42,329 bases of DNA from Candidatus Doudnabacteria bacterium RIFCSPHIGHO2_01_FULL_46_24 (GCA_001777575.1 MFEL01000007.1:1-42329), one strand, 5' to 3'; positions 30,447-40,741 are shown, counted from the stretch's first letter. The notes: generated by a model not told the origin, from the letters alone. Numbers and translations are program-made.

Positions 30447-31153
30447 AATTACAATCACAATCCGGCATCACTTTGTTATTTTCCGTATTCGTCATGTCTG
30501 GCGTGGCTTTGATCACCATGTCCGTGGGATTTTTCGCGATTCAAGAATTGCGCGCTTCCAGATCCGTAATCCTTTCCGAACCGGCGATTGGGGCGGCAGA
30601 AACAGCGGCAGAATCGGGCCTGTGGCAGCTTTACCGCACTTCCTCTCAGCCGAGTAATTGCCAGACAGGCGTTGATACAAGGGTGCTGACAGCAAGCCAG
30701 ACTTTGGATTCTCGCTGTATCAAGTATGCCAGCGCAACCATTGGAGTGACTGCCGGGGCCGAGTACGTGTTCAATCTCTACGATCCCAATAATCGCAACG
30801 GCAACCTAAACCCCGGCTACACGTCCATTGTGGCGACTTACCTCAATGGGGCGACCAGTCTGACCATTCGAGTCGAACGCCTTGATGCGATCTTAGTTTC
30901 TTCGACTACCATTCCACCAGGAAGCCAGGCCACTCAAATCACCCTGCCTACCAGCCCCTCGGATGACAATCGGTTTCGAGTGATTATGAGCTCTGCCGGC
31001 AATGTGACTGTGGATGTAAATACTAACTTGGGTATGTCTGATTTTCCGACTCTTGCTACTGAAGGTTGTGCCACTCAAGGCACAGACCCCAGTTCGTGTT
31101 TAACATCAAAAGACGCCTTCCGGCGCAAGCTGGAAGTGTTGGTTCCCAGATAG
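30443..31153 (+). CDS. PilX-like minor pseudopilin
   Basis: 236 aa. N-terminal helix QSGITLLFSVFVMSGVALIT without the canonical FTxIE Glu, as often in PilX/GspK-class proteins. AAETAAESGLWQLYRT continues the helix. Its globular domain is Thr/Ser/Asn-rich. Last gene of the minor-pilin series; it faces the minus-strand LysM gene across 5 nt. Confidence 0.75.
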   Translation: MKLQSQSGITLLFSVFVMSGVALITMSVGFFAIQELRASRSVILSEPAIGAAETAAESGLWQLYRTSSQPSNCQTGVDTRVLTASQTLDSRCIKYASATIGVTAGAEYVFNLYDPNNRNGNLNPGYTSIVATYLNGATSLTIRVERLDAILVSSTTIPPGSQATQITLPTSPSDDNRFRVIMSSAGNVTVDVNTNLGMSDFPTLATEGCATQGTDPSSCLTSKDAFRRKLEVLVPR

Positions 31154-31158
31154 GGAAA

Positions 31159-31737
31159 TTAAGGCAGTTTTATAACTTGTCCCACCGTGATCAGATCCGA
31201 TTTTTGAAGATTGGGATTGACAGCAATAATATCATCCACAGTGATATTGAACGAACGGGCGATGCTGATTAGGGTATCGCCTTTTTTGATGGTGTAAATT
31301 TTTCCCTCAACTTTGCTGGTTGTCGCTTGGGGGATTTTCAAAGTTTGCCCGGCATGCAAAACATAAGGCTCATTAAGGCCGTTGATTTGGGCAATGAGGT
31401 CCCAGCGGATGTCGTATTCCTGGCTGATGTTGAATAGAGTATCGCCGTTTTTGACCACATAATTGGTGAATTCTTCATCTGCCTCCTTAACTGCCCCCTC
31501 AGCCGTGGAAGTTCCCAAGACTTGCTTGTCAGCAGGTATGGGCGAGGTTTGAGTTTGGGCCAATTCTGGCATAGAATAAGAGTAGGAGGCTGGTTTTTTG
31601 TAAAATAGGTTGGCGCCTAGCAAGAGGCTTAGGACCAACAAAAACACCCCGGCGACCGTAAACTTCCGATCCCGCTTGGATTCGGGAGCAATCTGGGCGC
31701 GAAGCTCAGGGGATAGATGGGGGCGAATATACCTCAT
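31159..31737 (-). CDS. Membrane-anchored protein with two LysM domains
   Basis: 192 aa. One TM helix (VAGVFLLVLSLLLGANLFY, ~29-47), a linker, then two LysM domains: NYVVKNGDTLFNISQEYDI (~92-137) and YTIKKGDTLISIARSFNI (~147-190), each followed by the N-x-x-x-P/L-x-x-G-Q-x-L/I-x-I-P end. LysM binds the glycan of peptidoglycan, so this protein probably tethers membrane to wall. No catalytic domain is fused. Confidence 0.9.
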   Translation of the reverse strand: MRYIRPHLSPELRAQIAPESKRDRKFTVAGVFLLVLSLLLGANLFYKKPASYSYSMPELAQTQTSPIPADKQVLGTSTAEGAVKEADEEFTNYVVKNGDTLFNISQEYDIRWDLIAQINGLNEPYVLHAGQTLKIPQATTSKVEGKIYTIKKGDTLISIARSFNITVDDIIAVNPNLQKSDLITVGQVIKLP

Positions 31738-31801
31738 TAGTCTCTCGATTTGATTTGTTATTTATTTCAAGCCAAATTTGAAGCCTTCAGTTGAATTTTA
31801 G

Positions 31802-33817
<2,016 letters not shown>

Positions 33818-33824
33818 AAAAGTT

Positions 33825-34532
33825 ATGTTAATTCGGCCGATTAAAACCAGAATTTTTAAAGCCAACAAGTCGTTGGATAAATTTATTTTGCGTTATCTGC
33901 CGAAAGTGCCGGATAGAAGCATAATTGTGATTACCTCTAAAATTGTTGCCTTGTCGCAAGGACGAGTGCTGCATTTGGCAGATAAAATCAAAGTAATCAA
34001 GCAGGAAAGCGACCAATACATTAAGACCAAATGGTGTTATTTGACCCTGAAGGACGGCCACTGGTGCGCCAACGCCGGGATTGATGAATCGAATGTGGAA
34101 AGCGGCGGGATTATTTTATGGCCCAAGGATTTGTTTAAAACTGCGGAAAAATTACGGGCAAGATTGTTGAAGAAATATAAAATTAAAAATTTGGGAATTC
34201 TGATTACTGACAGCCGGATTTTTCCACTTCGCGCCGGGGTCACGGGTGTGGCACTCGCTTATGCGGGGTTTAGCGGTTTGCGTGATTATATCGGAACCAA
34301 TGATCTATTCGGGCGCAAGCTAAAAATGACCAAAACCAACGTTGCCGACAGTTTGGCTTCGGCGGCAGTTTTAGCCATGGGGGAGGGCGCAGAAAGTCTT
34401 CCGCTTGCTCTAATCACGGATACGGTGGTAAAATTCAGAGTTAAAGTTGATCCGCGTGAGCTGGCAATTGATCCAAAGATTGATCTGTACCGGCCGTTAT
34501 TTGCGCGGTTGGACTCAAGGAGGAAGCGATGA
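33825..34532 (+). CDS. CofE-like gamma-glutamyl ligase, paralogue 2
   Basis: 235 aa from the ATG at 33825 (MLIRPIKTRIF aligns with the start of the paralogue at 7684; a TTG at 33807 would overlap ligA). It has the same signatures: LPKVPDRSIIVITSKIVALS, NAGIDESN, ITDSRIFPLRAGVTGVALA and LRDYIGTNDLFGRKL with TKTNVADSLASAAVLAMGEG. It overlaps the ATP-grasp gene by 4 nt, so the two ligases are co-translated. No F420 genes nearby; a folate or other gamma-glutamylated product is inferred. Confidence 0.85.
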   Translation: MLIRPIKTRIFKANKSLDKFILRYLPKVPDRSIIVITSKIVALSQGRVLHLADKIKVIKQESDQYIKTKWCYLTLKDGHWCANAGIDESNVESGGIILWPKDLFKTAEKLRARLLKKYKIKNLGILITDSRIFPLRAGVTGVALAYAGFSGLRDYIGTNDLFGRKLKMTKTNVADSLASAAVLAMGEGAESLPLALITDTVVKFRVKVDPRELAIDPKIDLYRPLFARLDSRRKR

Positions 34533-35521
34533 AGCAGGCATTTGCGACACCCATTCTGGCACGATTGGCCAGGCGGGCCGGTGTTAAAGTGAACATCGAG
34601 CCGCAGTTCGGCTATGCAGGACAAGTCGTCCTGCCCGACGGCAGGAAGAAGTATTTTCGCGGTACGAATTTCGACCTCAATGGTTTGGGGGCGTCCGAGA
34701 TCGCCAAGGACAAGGACTACGCGAACTTTTTTCTCGCGTCCATGGGCTACCCAGTAATCAAAGGCCGGGCATTCTTCAGTCCGGACTGGGCGCGTATTAT
34801 CCGAAACCGGCGCACGATTGGAGCGGCGCACGCTTACGCCAAACAACTCGGCTTTCCTGTCATCGTCAAGCCCAACAGCTTAAGCCAGGGCAGCGGCGTG
34901 GCCAAAGTGCACAACCGGGCCGAATTCTTCCAGGCCGTCAGAGCAATCTGCAAAAAGGATCGGGTTTTCCTGGTTCAGCGGGTGGTGAGCGGCCGCGATT
35001 ATCGCGTGGTGGTTCTCGACGGCAAGGTTATGTCGGCATATGAACGTCTGCCTTTGCAAGTGGTCGGCGACGGCAAGGCGACAATAGCCAAGCTGCTCTC
35101 CCGCAAGCAAAAGCAGTTTCGACGGGAGGGCCGGGATACCGTCATCAAACAGATGGACTTCAGGATTTCGAACCATCTGCGCCGGCAGGGACTCAGTCGC
35201 CGCAGTGTTCCCGCTCGCGGCGAGGTCGTCACACTTCTGGACAACCGCAACCTGTCGTCAGGCGGGGATGCGGTGGATGTAACCGGACAGATTCATCCGA
35301 GCTTCCGCCGGCTCTGTGTCAGGATGACTCGAGACATGGGATTGCGCTACTCCGGCGTTGACCTCATGGTGGAGGGCAAGCTCAGCGAACCGATCAATCG
35401 GTTCTTTGTCATCGAAGTTAACGCTGCGCCGGGAATCGACAATTATGCGCACGGCGGGAAGAAACAGCGCCGGATTGTCGACCAGATGTACCTGAAGGTG
35501 CTGCGCGCCTTAGCCAAGTAA
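34529..35521 (+). CDS. ATP-grasp ligase (cyanophycin-synthetase/GshAB-like)
   Basis: 330 aa. N-terminal FDLNGLGASEIAKDKDYANF precedes the ATP-grasp fold: PVIVKPNSLSQGSGVAKVHN (~112), RVFLVQRVVSGRDYRVVVLD (~147), and FFVIEVNAAPGIDNY (~290) with the metal-binding E and N. The nearest families are the ATP-grasp domains of cyanophycin synthetase and bifunctional glutathione synthetase; RimK-like S6 modification is an alternative. GGAGG lies within the end of the CofE-like gene 7 nt upstream. Partner ligase adds an amino acid to the same product, by inference. Confidence 0.8.
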   Translation: MKQAFATPILARLARRAGVKVNIEPQFGYAGQVVLPDGRKKYFRGTNFDLNGLGASEIAKDKDYANFFLASMGYPVIKGRAFFSPDWARIIRNRRTIGAAHAYAKQLGFPVIVKPNSLSQGSGVAKVHNRAEFFQAVRAICKKDRVFLVQRVVSGRDYRVVVLDGKVMSAYERLPLQVVGDGKATIAKLLSRKQKQFRREGRDTVIKQMDFRISNHLRRQGLSRRSVPARGEVVTLLDNRNLSSGGDAVDVTGQIHPSFRRLCVRMTRDMGLRYSGVDLMVEGKLSEPINRFFVIEVNAAPGIDNYAHGGKKQRRIVDQMYLKVLRALAK

Positions 35522-35524
35522 TTG

Positions 35525-35574
35525 GGCACGCTCGTTTGGATTGGAAATCCTTAACGATCGTGCCGTTCTTTTTT
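35525..35574 (+). terminator. Intrinsic terminator after the ligase pair
   Basis: GGCACG...CGTGCC, with an inner CTCGTT/AACGA extension, and TTCTTTTTT. It separates the ligase pair from the membrane protein gene. Confidence 0.88.
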
Positions 35575-35576
35575 AG

Positions 35577-35585
35577 TGCTATAAT
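35577..35585 (+). promoter_or_regulatory. Extended -10 promoter
   Basis: TGC-TATAAT, 29 nt before the ATG at 35615; no clear -35. Confidence 0.65.
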
Positions 35586-35614
35586 ATATGAACTGATTAT
35601 TAAAACATTTGATT

Positions 35615-36304
35615 ATGAAACTTGATAAAAAAACCAGCGTATTCATAGGCCTGTTTATAGTTTTGGGACTTGTGGCGCTACAATTTAAACTTTCTAATTT
35701 GGCCGGCTCCAAGGTCTCGTTTACGGTTTTTGACGCTTTTGGCCCCATGGCGGGAGCTTTTTTGGGGCCGATTTTTGGCGCGCTGTCGGTTTTTTTGATG
35801 CAGGCGATTAACTTTTTGATTCATGGCGCGTTTGCGGCGGATTGGGGGACGTATGTCAGGTTTATCCCGCCGTTGTTTGCGGCTATGTATTTTGGCAAGA
35901 GAACAAAACTGAATATTTGGGTGCCGCTTTTGGCGATTGTCAGCTTTAATATTGACCCCGTAGGTCGTTCTGTTTGGTACTATTCTCTGTTTTGGCTGAT
36001 TCCGATTATTTGCTATTTTTGGCAGGAGCGTCTTTTGTTGGCCAGGAGCCTGGGCGCCACTTTTATGGCGCACGCCGTAGGCGGAGCGATTTGGATTCAT
36101 GCTTTCGCTTTGCCGAAAGCAGTTTGGATAGGGTTGATTCCCGTGGTAGCAATGGAAAGACTGCTGTTTGCCGCAGGCATCGCGCTTTCGTATCTGGTTT
36201 TGAATAATGTAATCAACCTTTTGGTTGAAAAGAAATTGTTATCGGCGGGACTGACGCTGGATCCAAGATATCTTTGGCGGCGGAAACAAGGAAGTCATGT
36301 CTAA
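35615..36304 (+). CDS. Six-TM membrane protein, ECF-transporter S-component-like
   Basis: 229 aa with about six membrane helices. FTVFDAFGPMAGAFLGPIFG followed by AINFLIHGAF resembles the substrate-binding S components of ECF vitamin transporters (DA-x-G-x-x-x-G-x-x-x-G-P). No ATPase or T component is in the window. Its neighbour is a DHFR/RibD-like reductase with a 8-nt overlap, so a vitamin (folate, flavin) is the inferred substrate. The family assignment is tentative. Confidence 0.6.
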   Translation: MKLDKKTSVFIGLFIVLGLVALQFKLSNLAGSKVSFTVFDAFGPMAGAFLGPIFGALSVFLMQAINFLIHGAFAADWGTYVRFIPPLFAAMYFGKRTKLNIWVPLLAIVSFNIDPVGRSVWYYSLFWLIPIICYFWQERLLLARSLGATFMAHAVGGAIWIHAFALPKAVWIGLIPVVAMERLLFAAGIALSYLVLNNVINLLVEKKLLSAGLTLDPRYLWRRKQGSHV

Positions 36305-36824
36305 GCCAGCATTTATTGCTGTTGCTGCCGTAACTTTGGACGGCAGAATTGCGGCCTATCGAGGACAGAACACTGATTGGACTAGGAAAGAAGACAAGCA
36401 ATTTTTGCGCAAGTTTTTGGATAAATGCGATGTTGTTTTGGTGGGACGCACCACTTACAGAGTTGCTTACGCGCCTTTATCCAAACGGAACTGCATAGTT
36501 TTGACCAGCCGAGTTAAAACTGTTTTCAAAAAGAGTCCCCTAGCCTTTTTTTGCAATCCAAAAGCAGTTGATCTACTTGCCTTGATTAAGCGTTTAGGTT
36601 ATAAGCAAGTCGCAGTTTTGGGAGGACAGAAAGTTTACAGCTATTGCCTGGAAAAGGGCCTGTTAGATGAATTATTTTTGACAATAGAGCCCTTGATTTT
36701 CGGCAGGGGATTGAATTTGTTGGAAATAAAGAAGTTGCCGCGCCAGCGAGTAAATTTACTTTCATTTAAACGGCTCAACTCCAAAGGCAGTGCTCTTTTG
36801 CATTACAGATTGACAAAAAAGTAA
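36297..36824 (+). CDS. DHFR / RibD C-terminal-like reductase
   Basis: 175 aa. Starts KPAFIAVAAVTLDGRIAAYR, the T-x-D-G-x-I-A signature. Then LDKCDVVLVGRTTYRVAYAP and a NADPH-site-like VAVLGGQKVYSYCLEKGLLD, ending LTIEPLIFGRGLNLL. These match the shared DHFR/RibD_C fold; RibD_C is the closer pattern. Pyrimidine-reductase or dihydropterin reduction are both possible. It overlaps the membrane protein gene upstream. Confidence 0.8.
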   Translation: MSKPAFIAVAAVTLDGRIAAYRGQNTDWTRKEDKQFLRKFLDKCDVVLVGRTTYRVAYAPLSKRNCIVLTSRVKTVFKKSPLAFFCNPKAVDLLALIKRLGYKQVAVLGGQKVYSYCLEKGLLDELFLTIEPLIFGRGLNLLEIKKLPRQRVNLLSFKRLNSKGSALLHYRLTKK

Positions 36825-36843
36825 TTATGTAATAAACTATTAC
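36810..36843 (+). promoter_or_regulatory. Promoter and operator of the toxin-antitoxin pair
   Basis: TTGACA (36810-36815), 17-nt spacer, TAAACT (36833-36838). The palindrome GTAATA-N3-TATTAC (36829-36843) covers the -10. This fits autorepression by the AbrB-type antitoxin. The ATG lies 10 nt past the -10, so the mRNA is leaderless or nearly so. Confidence 0.7.
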
Positions 36844-36847
36844 TAGT

Positions 36848-37150
36848 ATGAAAATACAACATATTGCTAAGACCAACGAAAAAGGCCAAATTGTCATCCC
36901 CAAGGATTTAAGAGACGAATTAGGAATTAGTGATAAAGTTTCTTTACACTTAGTCAAAAAAGGCCCGGGTATTTACATTTACCCTGTAAGCGAAGTTATA
37001 GGCGAATTTGACACTGTTAATTCTTATCTTGCCATTTTAGAAAAAACTCAAGGCAGTTGGGGTCCCGAAACTGTGGAAGAAAAAAGGAGGGAAAAAGCTC
37101 AAAAAAAAATGGAACAAAAAGCGGCAAGATTGGGTAAACAACAATGGTAA
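36848..37150 (+). CDS. vapB: AbrB/VapB-type antitoxin
   Basis: 100 aa. N-terminal SpoVT/AbrB swapped-hairpin domain: IAKTNEKGQIVIPKDLRDEL (~6-25), then GISDKVSLHLVKKGPGIYIY. The C-terminal half is charged and helical, suited to wrapping the toxin (EEKRREKAQKKMEQKAARLG). It should bind the palindrome over its own promoter. Overlaps the PIN gene by 7 nt. Confidence 0.88.
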   Translation: MKIQHIAKTNEKGQIVIPKDLRDELGISDKVSLHLVKKGPGIYIYPVSEVIGEFDTVNSYLAILEKTQGSWGPETVEEKRREKAQKKMEQKAARLGKQQW

Positions 37151-37530
37151 TTCTAGATACTAACGTAATCATTGACCATCTTAGACAAGAAAAGGGTCAA
37201 GAGACTTTGCTAAAACGTCTTATTCGAAACAATCTTCAAGAAGATTTGGCAATTTCAATAATATCTATTCAAGAATTATACAGAGGTCAAAGCACTAAGG
37301 ATTCGGAAAAAGAAAATAATATATTGACAACAGTCAGCGCTTTAAAAATTTTGTCTTATTCTTACGAGGCTGCGGAGCTCGCCGGCAAGTTAGCACGCGA
37401 CAGTAAGGGGACTATTGAGTTTGCCGATGCGGCGATTGCGGCCACAGCCTTGGTTAATAATGGCAGTTTGGCGACCTTAAACAAAAAAGACTTCGTCCAA
37501 ATCCCGAATTTGGAATTGCTAGATATTTGA
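37144..37530 (+). CDS. vapC: VapC-like PIN-domain ribonuclease toxin
   Basis: 128 aa, PIN domain. LDTNVIIDHLR carries the first acidic residue (Asp5), SIISIQELYRG the Glu and GTIEFADAAIAATALVNN the other Asp cluster. N-L-A-T-L-N-K-K-D-F ends the fold. It cleaves RNA (in many cases initiator tRNA) unless bound by its antitoxin. All acidic residues are intact, so it is probably active. Confidence 0.9.
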   Translation: MVILDTNVIIDHLRQEKGQETLLKRLIRNNLQEDLAISIISIQELYRGQSTKDSEKENNILTTVSALKILSYSYEAAELAGKLARDSKGTIEFADAAIAATALVNNGSLATLNKKDFVQIPNLELLDI

Positions 37531-37536
37531 AACAAA

Positions 37537-38325
37537 ATGTCAAAAACAATTAGTATAAAATTGAAAAAGATCCAATACGTAGGCGACTCGATTGGTCAAG
37601 ATATCCATATTGAAATAAATATCTTAGGCCAAGTTTTTAGCATGGAGCAAACCATTAAACAGGGTTCAACAGTAGAACTAGATCGAATAATTGCGAAATT
37701 TCCTGCGGGAAATCAGGGCTTCAACGCAAAGATCAATATTAAAATCGTTGAAAAAGATTTTCTATTCAATGATGTCGGGAGCACCAGCGGAATGATCCAA
37801 GAGGGCCTGCTCAATCTCGAGGTTAAAGTCAGAGAATGGAAAAAGTTTTTCAGAAGATCAACGGCAATTTTTACGATTACATTTGAAGTTAAAGCTGTTG
37901 AATCAATGATCCTAAAACAGTATAGAGCCCCTAAGGCGAATCAGGATTATAACCGTTTTGACGACGAGATTATTATGGCTGTCAATCAATGGAACGGTCG
38001 TTTTGCGGCACAGCTCAATCCCCCACCTACTCTACTGGATCCAAATTTGGTTAAAGCCATTATTTATGTTGAAAGTGATATGGGCTATTATAAGTGCAAA
38101 GGATATTATCCAGGATACCCTGATGTCATGCAAGTTGCGGATCCTAGAAATTATGCAATATATGCTTTAAAAAATATTTTTAATCCTAAGCTAAACCGCA
38201 CTGCTACGGAGTACGAAGTCCTAAACGGTAAAACGGTGCCTCTTGAGTATCTTGAAGCTAATGCCGAAAAACCAGAAACAAGTATTTATTGGGGCGTTCG
38301 TTGGTTATATCATTTAGCGCAGTAA
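37537..38325 (+). pseudogene. Transglycosylase-like gene, part 1 (ends at in-frame TAA)
   Basis: 262 aa before TAA 38323-38325. Residues ~1-120 form an unrecognised beta-rich region. From ~140 there is a lytic-transglycosylase-like domain: NLVKAIIYVESDMGYY with Glu ~179 as the expected acid catalyst, then DVMQVADPRN and TSIYWGVRWLYHLAQ. The domain normally goes on with a Y-N-G-G-G block, which appears in the same frame after the stop. The gene is therefore interrupted by a single nonsense codon. Starts 6 nt after vapC. No signal peptide. Confidence 0.7.
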
Positions 38326-39132
38326 AACATCGAGCAGAATGGGATTTGGGTTCGCAACTGGAAAGATTGGAAAGATGCCGTTAAGAAATATAACGGAGGT
38401 GGTGACAAGGATTACCTGGAGAAGGTATACAATGCTTATGAACGAGGAGCGGGTGATAAAGGATCTAAACTATGGCAGATAATTGCGTTAATGGTGATTG
38501 GCGCTAGTCTTATTTACAGCATACCTGCTCATGATTTTTCTTTTGCTAAGACAAGTGGCAGGGTTACTGGAGAGATCAATCCGGGAAATAAAAATGCCGA
38601 AATTTTTGATGGATATTATCCGTTAAAACTGGCTTGGGAAAACTTTTCACCCACTGAATGCAATGCGTCTGACGATTTAGGGGATATTGATGAAATATTG
38701 AAGAACTGCACTTATACAGTTGGTACCAACTGGACCAGTATGTGGACTGTTAAGCTTAGTGAGGGATATTATGGTTTTACTCCGGAAGGATTTCATAATA
38801 ATAATGATTACGATGATGTTGGTCCCTGGCAGGTATCTTTTGAAAGAAGCGTTGAGGGTGATTTGGACAAGAACGGAAAAGATGACGCTGTGGTGATACT
38901 TCGCCTTAACTACGGCGGAAGCGGTAGTTGGTTAAATATGATTATTCTTATTCAGCTGGGCGATGGCTACTATGAGCAAACAGCAAACTATATGTTTGAA
39001 GACCGAGAAGTTATTAGAGGCTTGAGCGTTGATAACGGCATAATTACAGTTCGAATAATTGTAAAGGACGATAACGACTCATACTGTTGTCCTTCAGTTT
39101 ATGATACTTATCGGTTCAGAATTACAGACTAA
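38326..39132 (+). pseudogene. Transglycosylase-like gene, part 2 (in frame after the TAA)
   Basis: The same frame continues for 268 codons. NIEQNGIWVRNWKDWKDAVK and KKYNGGGDKDYLEKVYNAY complete the transglycosylase fold, followed by a TM helix (LWQIIALMVIGASLIYSIP) and a ~190-aa outside domain with DLDKNGKDDAVVILRLNYGG, an EF-hand-like/VCBS-like Asp-rich loop. The only in-frame ATG for an independent product is 38491, inside the TM helix and without a ribosome site. Separate translation is thus unlikely; pseudogene, readthrough, or a sequencing error are the options. Confidence 0.7.
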
Positions 39133-39283
39133 AATTTTCTTCCCAAAACCGAGAAGCTCGGAGTTGTGTGCAAGATTACGGGCCAGATAGAGATAATCAT
39201 CTGAAATTTTAGCATGCAGCCGAACCAATCCTTGTGCGGATGGCTTCTTTATTTTACACTTAAGCTTCTCCTAAGGAGGGTAG

Positions 39284-39865
39284 ATGGCCAGAAAAAAGAA
39301 GCGCACGGGCTTTGCCTTGATGTCCAGGGCTAAATTGCTGCGGGTAACCGCTCGGGGCGGCAGGCGGACTCAGAGAAAGTATAACTACAAGACCGGCTTT
39401 GCTGTGATGTCTAAAGCTATACTCAGGCGAGCCACGATCAAGGGCGGCAGGGCGACGCAAGCGAGGACCAACGGCCAGACAGGCTTCATGTTGTTGTCCA
39501 AGAAGCGGAAGCGGGAAGTCGCCCGCAAAGCCGGCAGAATCGCCTGGCAGAAAGGTCGGCTTCACAAATTCAGCGATGTGGAAAGGCGAGGCGGAAACCT
39601 CATGCGTGGGCAGTTTTTTCAGAAACTGGGACAGCCCTTGCCCGGAATCCCGACGAGATTGGTAGAACTTTGGGAAGCGGCGGAGCTGCTTGGACTGCAT
39701 GAAAATACGGTTGAGAAGCGGATCAAACAACGGCTGCTGCGGATGGAAAAGCCGCCAGGGTCCTTTCGACGCAAGGTTGCGGTTGAATCAATCAAAAAGC
39801 TTCGGACCAAAGCGCGCAAGCAATACGCTAAGTATTTGCGCCGCGCCCGAAAGAACATGGTGTAA
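39284..39865 (+). CDS. KGG-repeat protein with C-terminal HTH
   Basis: 193 aa. Three KGG-type repeats: TGFALMSRAKLLRVTARGGR (~8), TGFAVMSKAILRRATIKGGR (~37) and TGFMLLSKKRKREVARKAGR (~67), each G-F-x-x-(M/L)-S-x-x-x-(x)-R-x-x-x-x-x-G-G/A-R. These resemble stress-induced KGG motifs. The C-terminal part TRLVELWEAAELLGLHENTV has a MerR/excisionase-like helix-turn-helix, followed by very basic helices. The whole is strongly basic, so nucleic-acid binding is likely. GGAGG 4 nt upstream of the ATG, terminator right after. Role unknown. Confidence 0.75.
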   Translation: MARKKKRTGFALMSRAKLLRVTARGGRRTQRKYNYKTGFAVMSKAILRRATIKGGRATQARTNGQTGFMLLSKKRKREVARKAGRIAWQKGRLHKFSDVERRGGNLMRGQFFQKLGQPLPGIPTRLVELWEAAELLGLHENTVEKRIKQRLLRMEKPPGSFRRKVAVESIKKLRTKARKQYAKYLRRARKNMV

Positions 39866-39871
39866 AAGGCG

Positions 39872-39900
39872 GCCACAAGCCAGACTTGCGGCTTTTTTTG
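39872..39900 (+). terminator. Intrinsic terminator
   Basis: GCCACAAG...CTTGCGGC followed by TTTTTTT. Confidence 0.88.
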
Positions 39901-39961
39901 TTTTACTTTATTATGCCTGTAATTTGGCCAGCTGAGTTTGAACGATAAGGAGGAGTTGCAC

Positions 39962-40624
39962 ATGTCCGCAGCTTTGGAGCAAATCCGAATTGAGGCCGAG
40001 CGCCACCAGAAATTCGGTCCAGCATGGGCCTTGATGCGTGAGTTGAGAGTGATTCTCGATGGACACTTCTGGACCCACGACATGGGGCACACCGGCTACT
40101 ATTACACGACGCTTCCATTGTTTTTAACAGGCTCAATCTGGACGATCGTTCAGGAGCTGGCGGCAGCGATTGATGCGTCGGTTAAGCGGGAGATCACGGT
40201 CGTGGCAGGAGCGCAGTTCGGTGGCAACATCATCGCGCAAGGGCTCGTCAACCTGATTTCTGCCGCTGGGCCAGCCAGAACTATCCACTGCATCCATATC
40301 GAAAAGGAATTCGGGTTGGTCGGCAAAGATCTCGGGAAGACGAACTACGCCATTCGGGACTACTTTCGAGATTTTTTGTCAGGAACCAGAGTCTTGCTGG
40401 TTGATGACGTCAGGCGCAGCGGCAGAAACATGAAGCTGTTCGAAGCTCTGCTGAAGGACGCTAACGCCAGTGTCGTCGCAACAGCCAGCATCATTGACGC
40501 TTCCTTCGTCGAGCATCCCGGCAGGCACTTCAGCGTTTGGAAGGCTCCAGAGGGCGATCGCTATACTCCTGGCCCGCAAACATGCCCGATGTGCGCCAGC
40601 GGCACTCCGATCACCAAGTTCTAG
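39962..40624 (+). CDS. Phosphoribosyltransferase-like protein
   Basis: 220 aa from the ATG at 39962 (AAGGAGGA 8 nt upstream). The type I PRTase PRPP loop is VLLVDDVRRSGRNM (~residue 146), preceded by VVAGAQFGGNIIAQGL (~80), the usual PP loop position. Overall shape resembles orotate phosphoribosyltransferase (PyrE), but length, the Trp/Tyr-rich N-terminus and the C-terminal CPMCASG knuckle differ. Substrate not known. A single-gene cassette with its own terminator. Confidence 0.75.
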   Translation: MSAALEQIRIEAERHQKFGPAWALMRELRVILDGHFWTHDMGHTGYYYTTLPLFLTGSIWTIVQELAAAIDASVKREITVVAGAQFGGNIIAQGLVNLISAAGPARTIHCIHIEKEFGLVGKDLGKTNYAIRDYFRDFLSGTRVLLVDDVRRSGRNMKLFEALLKDANASVVATASIIDASFVEHPGRHFSVWKAPEGDRYTPGPQTCPMCASGTPITKF

Positions 40625-40625
40625 C

Positions 40626-40658
40626 GTCCGGAAACGCGGTTTCTGGACTTCTTTTTTT
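40626..40658 (+). terminator. Intrinsic terminator
   Basis: GTCCGGAAAC...GTTTCTGGAC followed by TTCTTTTTTT. Confidence 0.88.
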
Positions 40659-40670
40659 CCGACCTACCTC

Positions 40671-40699
40671 TTGACAGAGGATTTTTAAAAGGCTATAAT
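40671..40699 (+). promoter_or_regulatory. Perfect consensus sigma70 promoter upstream of 23S
   Basis: TTGACA (40671-40676), exactly 17 nt, TATAAT (40694-40699). It is the only fully consensus promoter in the window and lies 453 nt before 23S. It is the obvious candidate for independent 23S transcription, though a terminator-like stem lies between. Confidence 0.9.
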
Positions 40700-40741
40700 T
40701 GGCCTAATAGAATGTTTAATAAGTTAATAGGCTTAACTTAT

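Noticed and set aside
38323-38325. Alternative genetic code with reassigned TAA
   Set aside because: TAA ends many clear genes here (for example pilM, pilN, trpA and the alpha chain neighbours), so reassignment cannot explain the in-frame stop.
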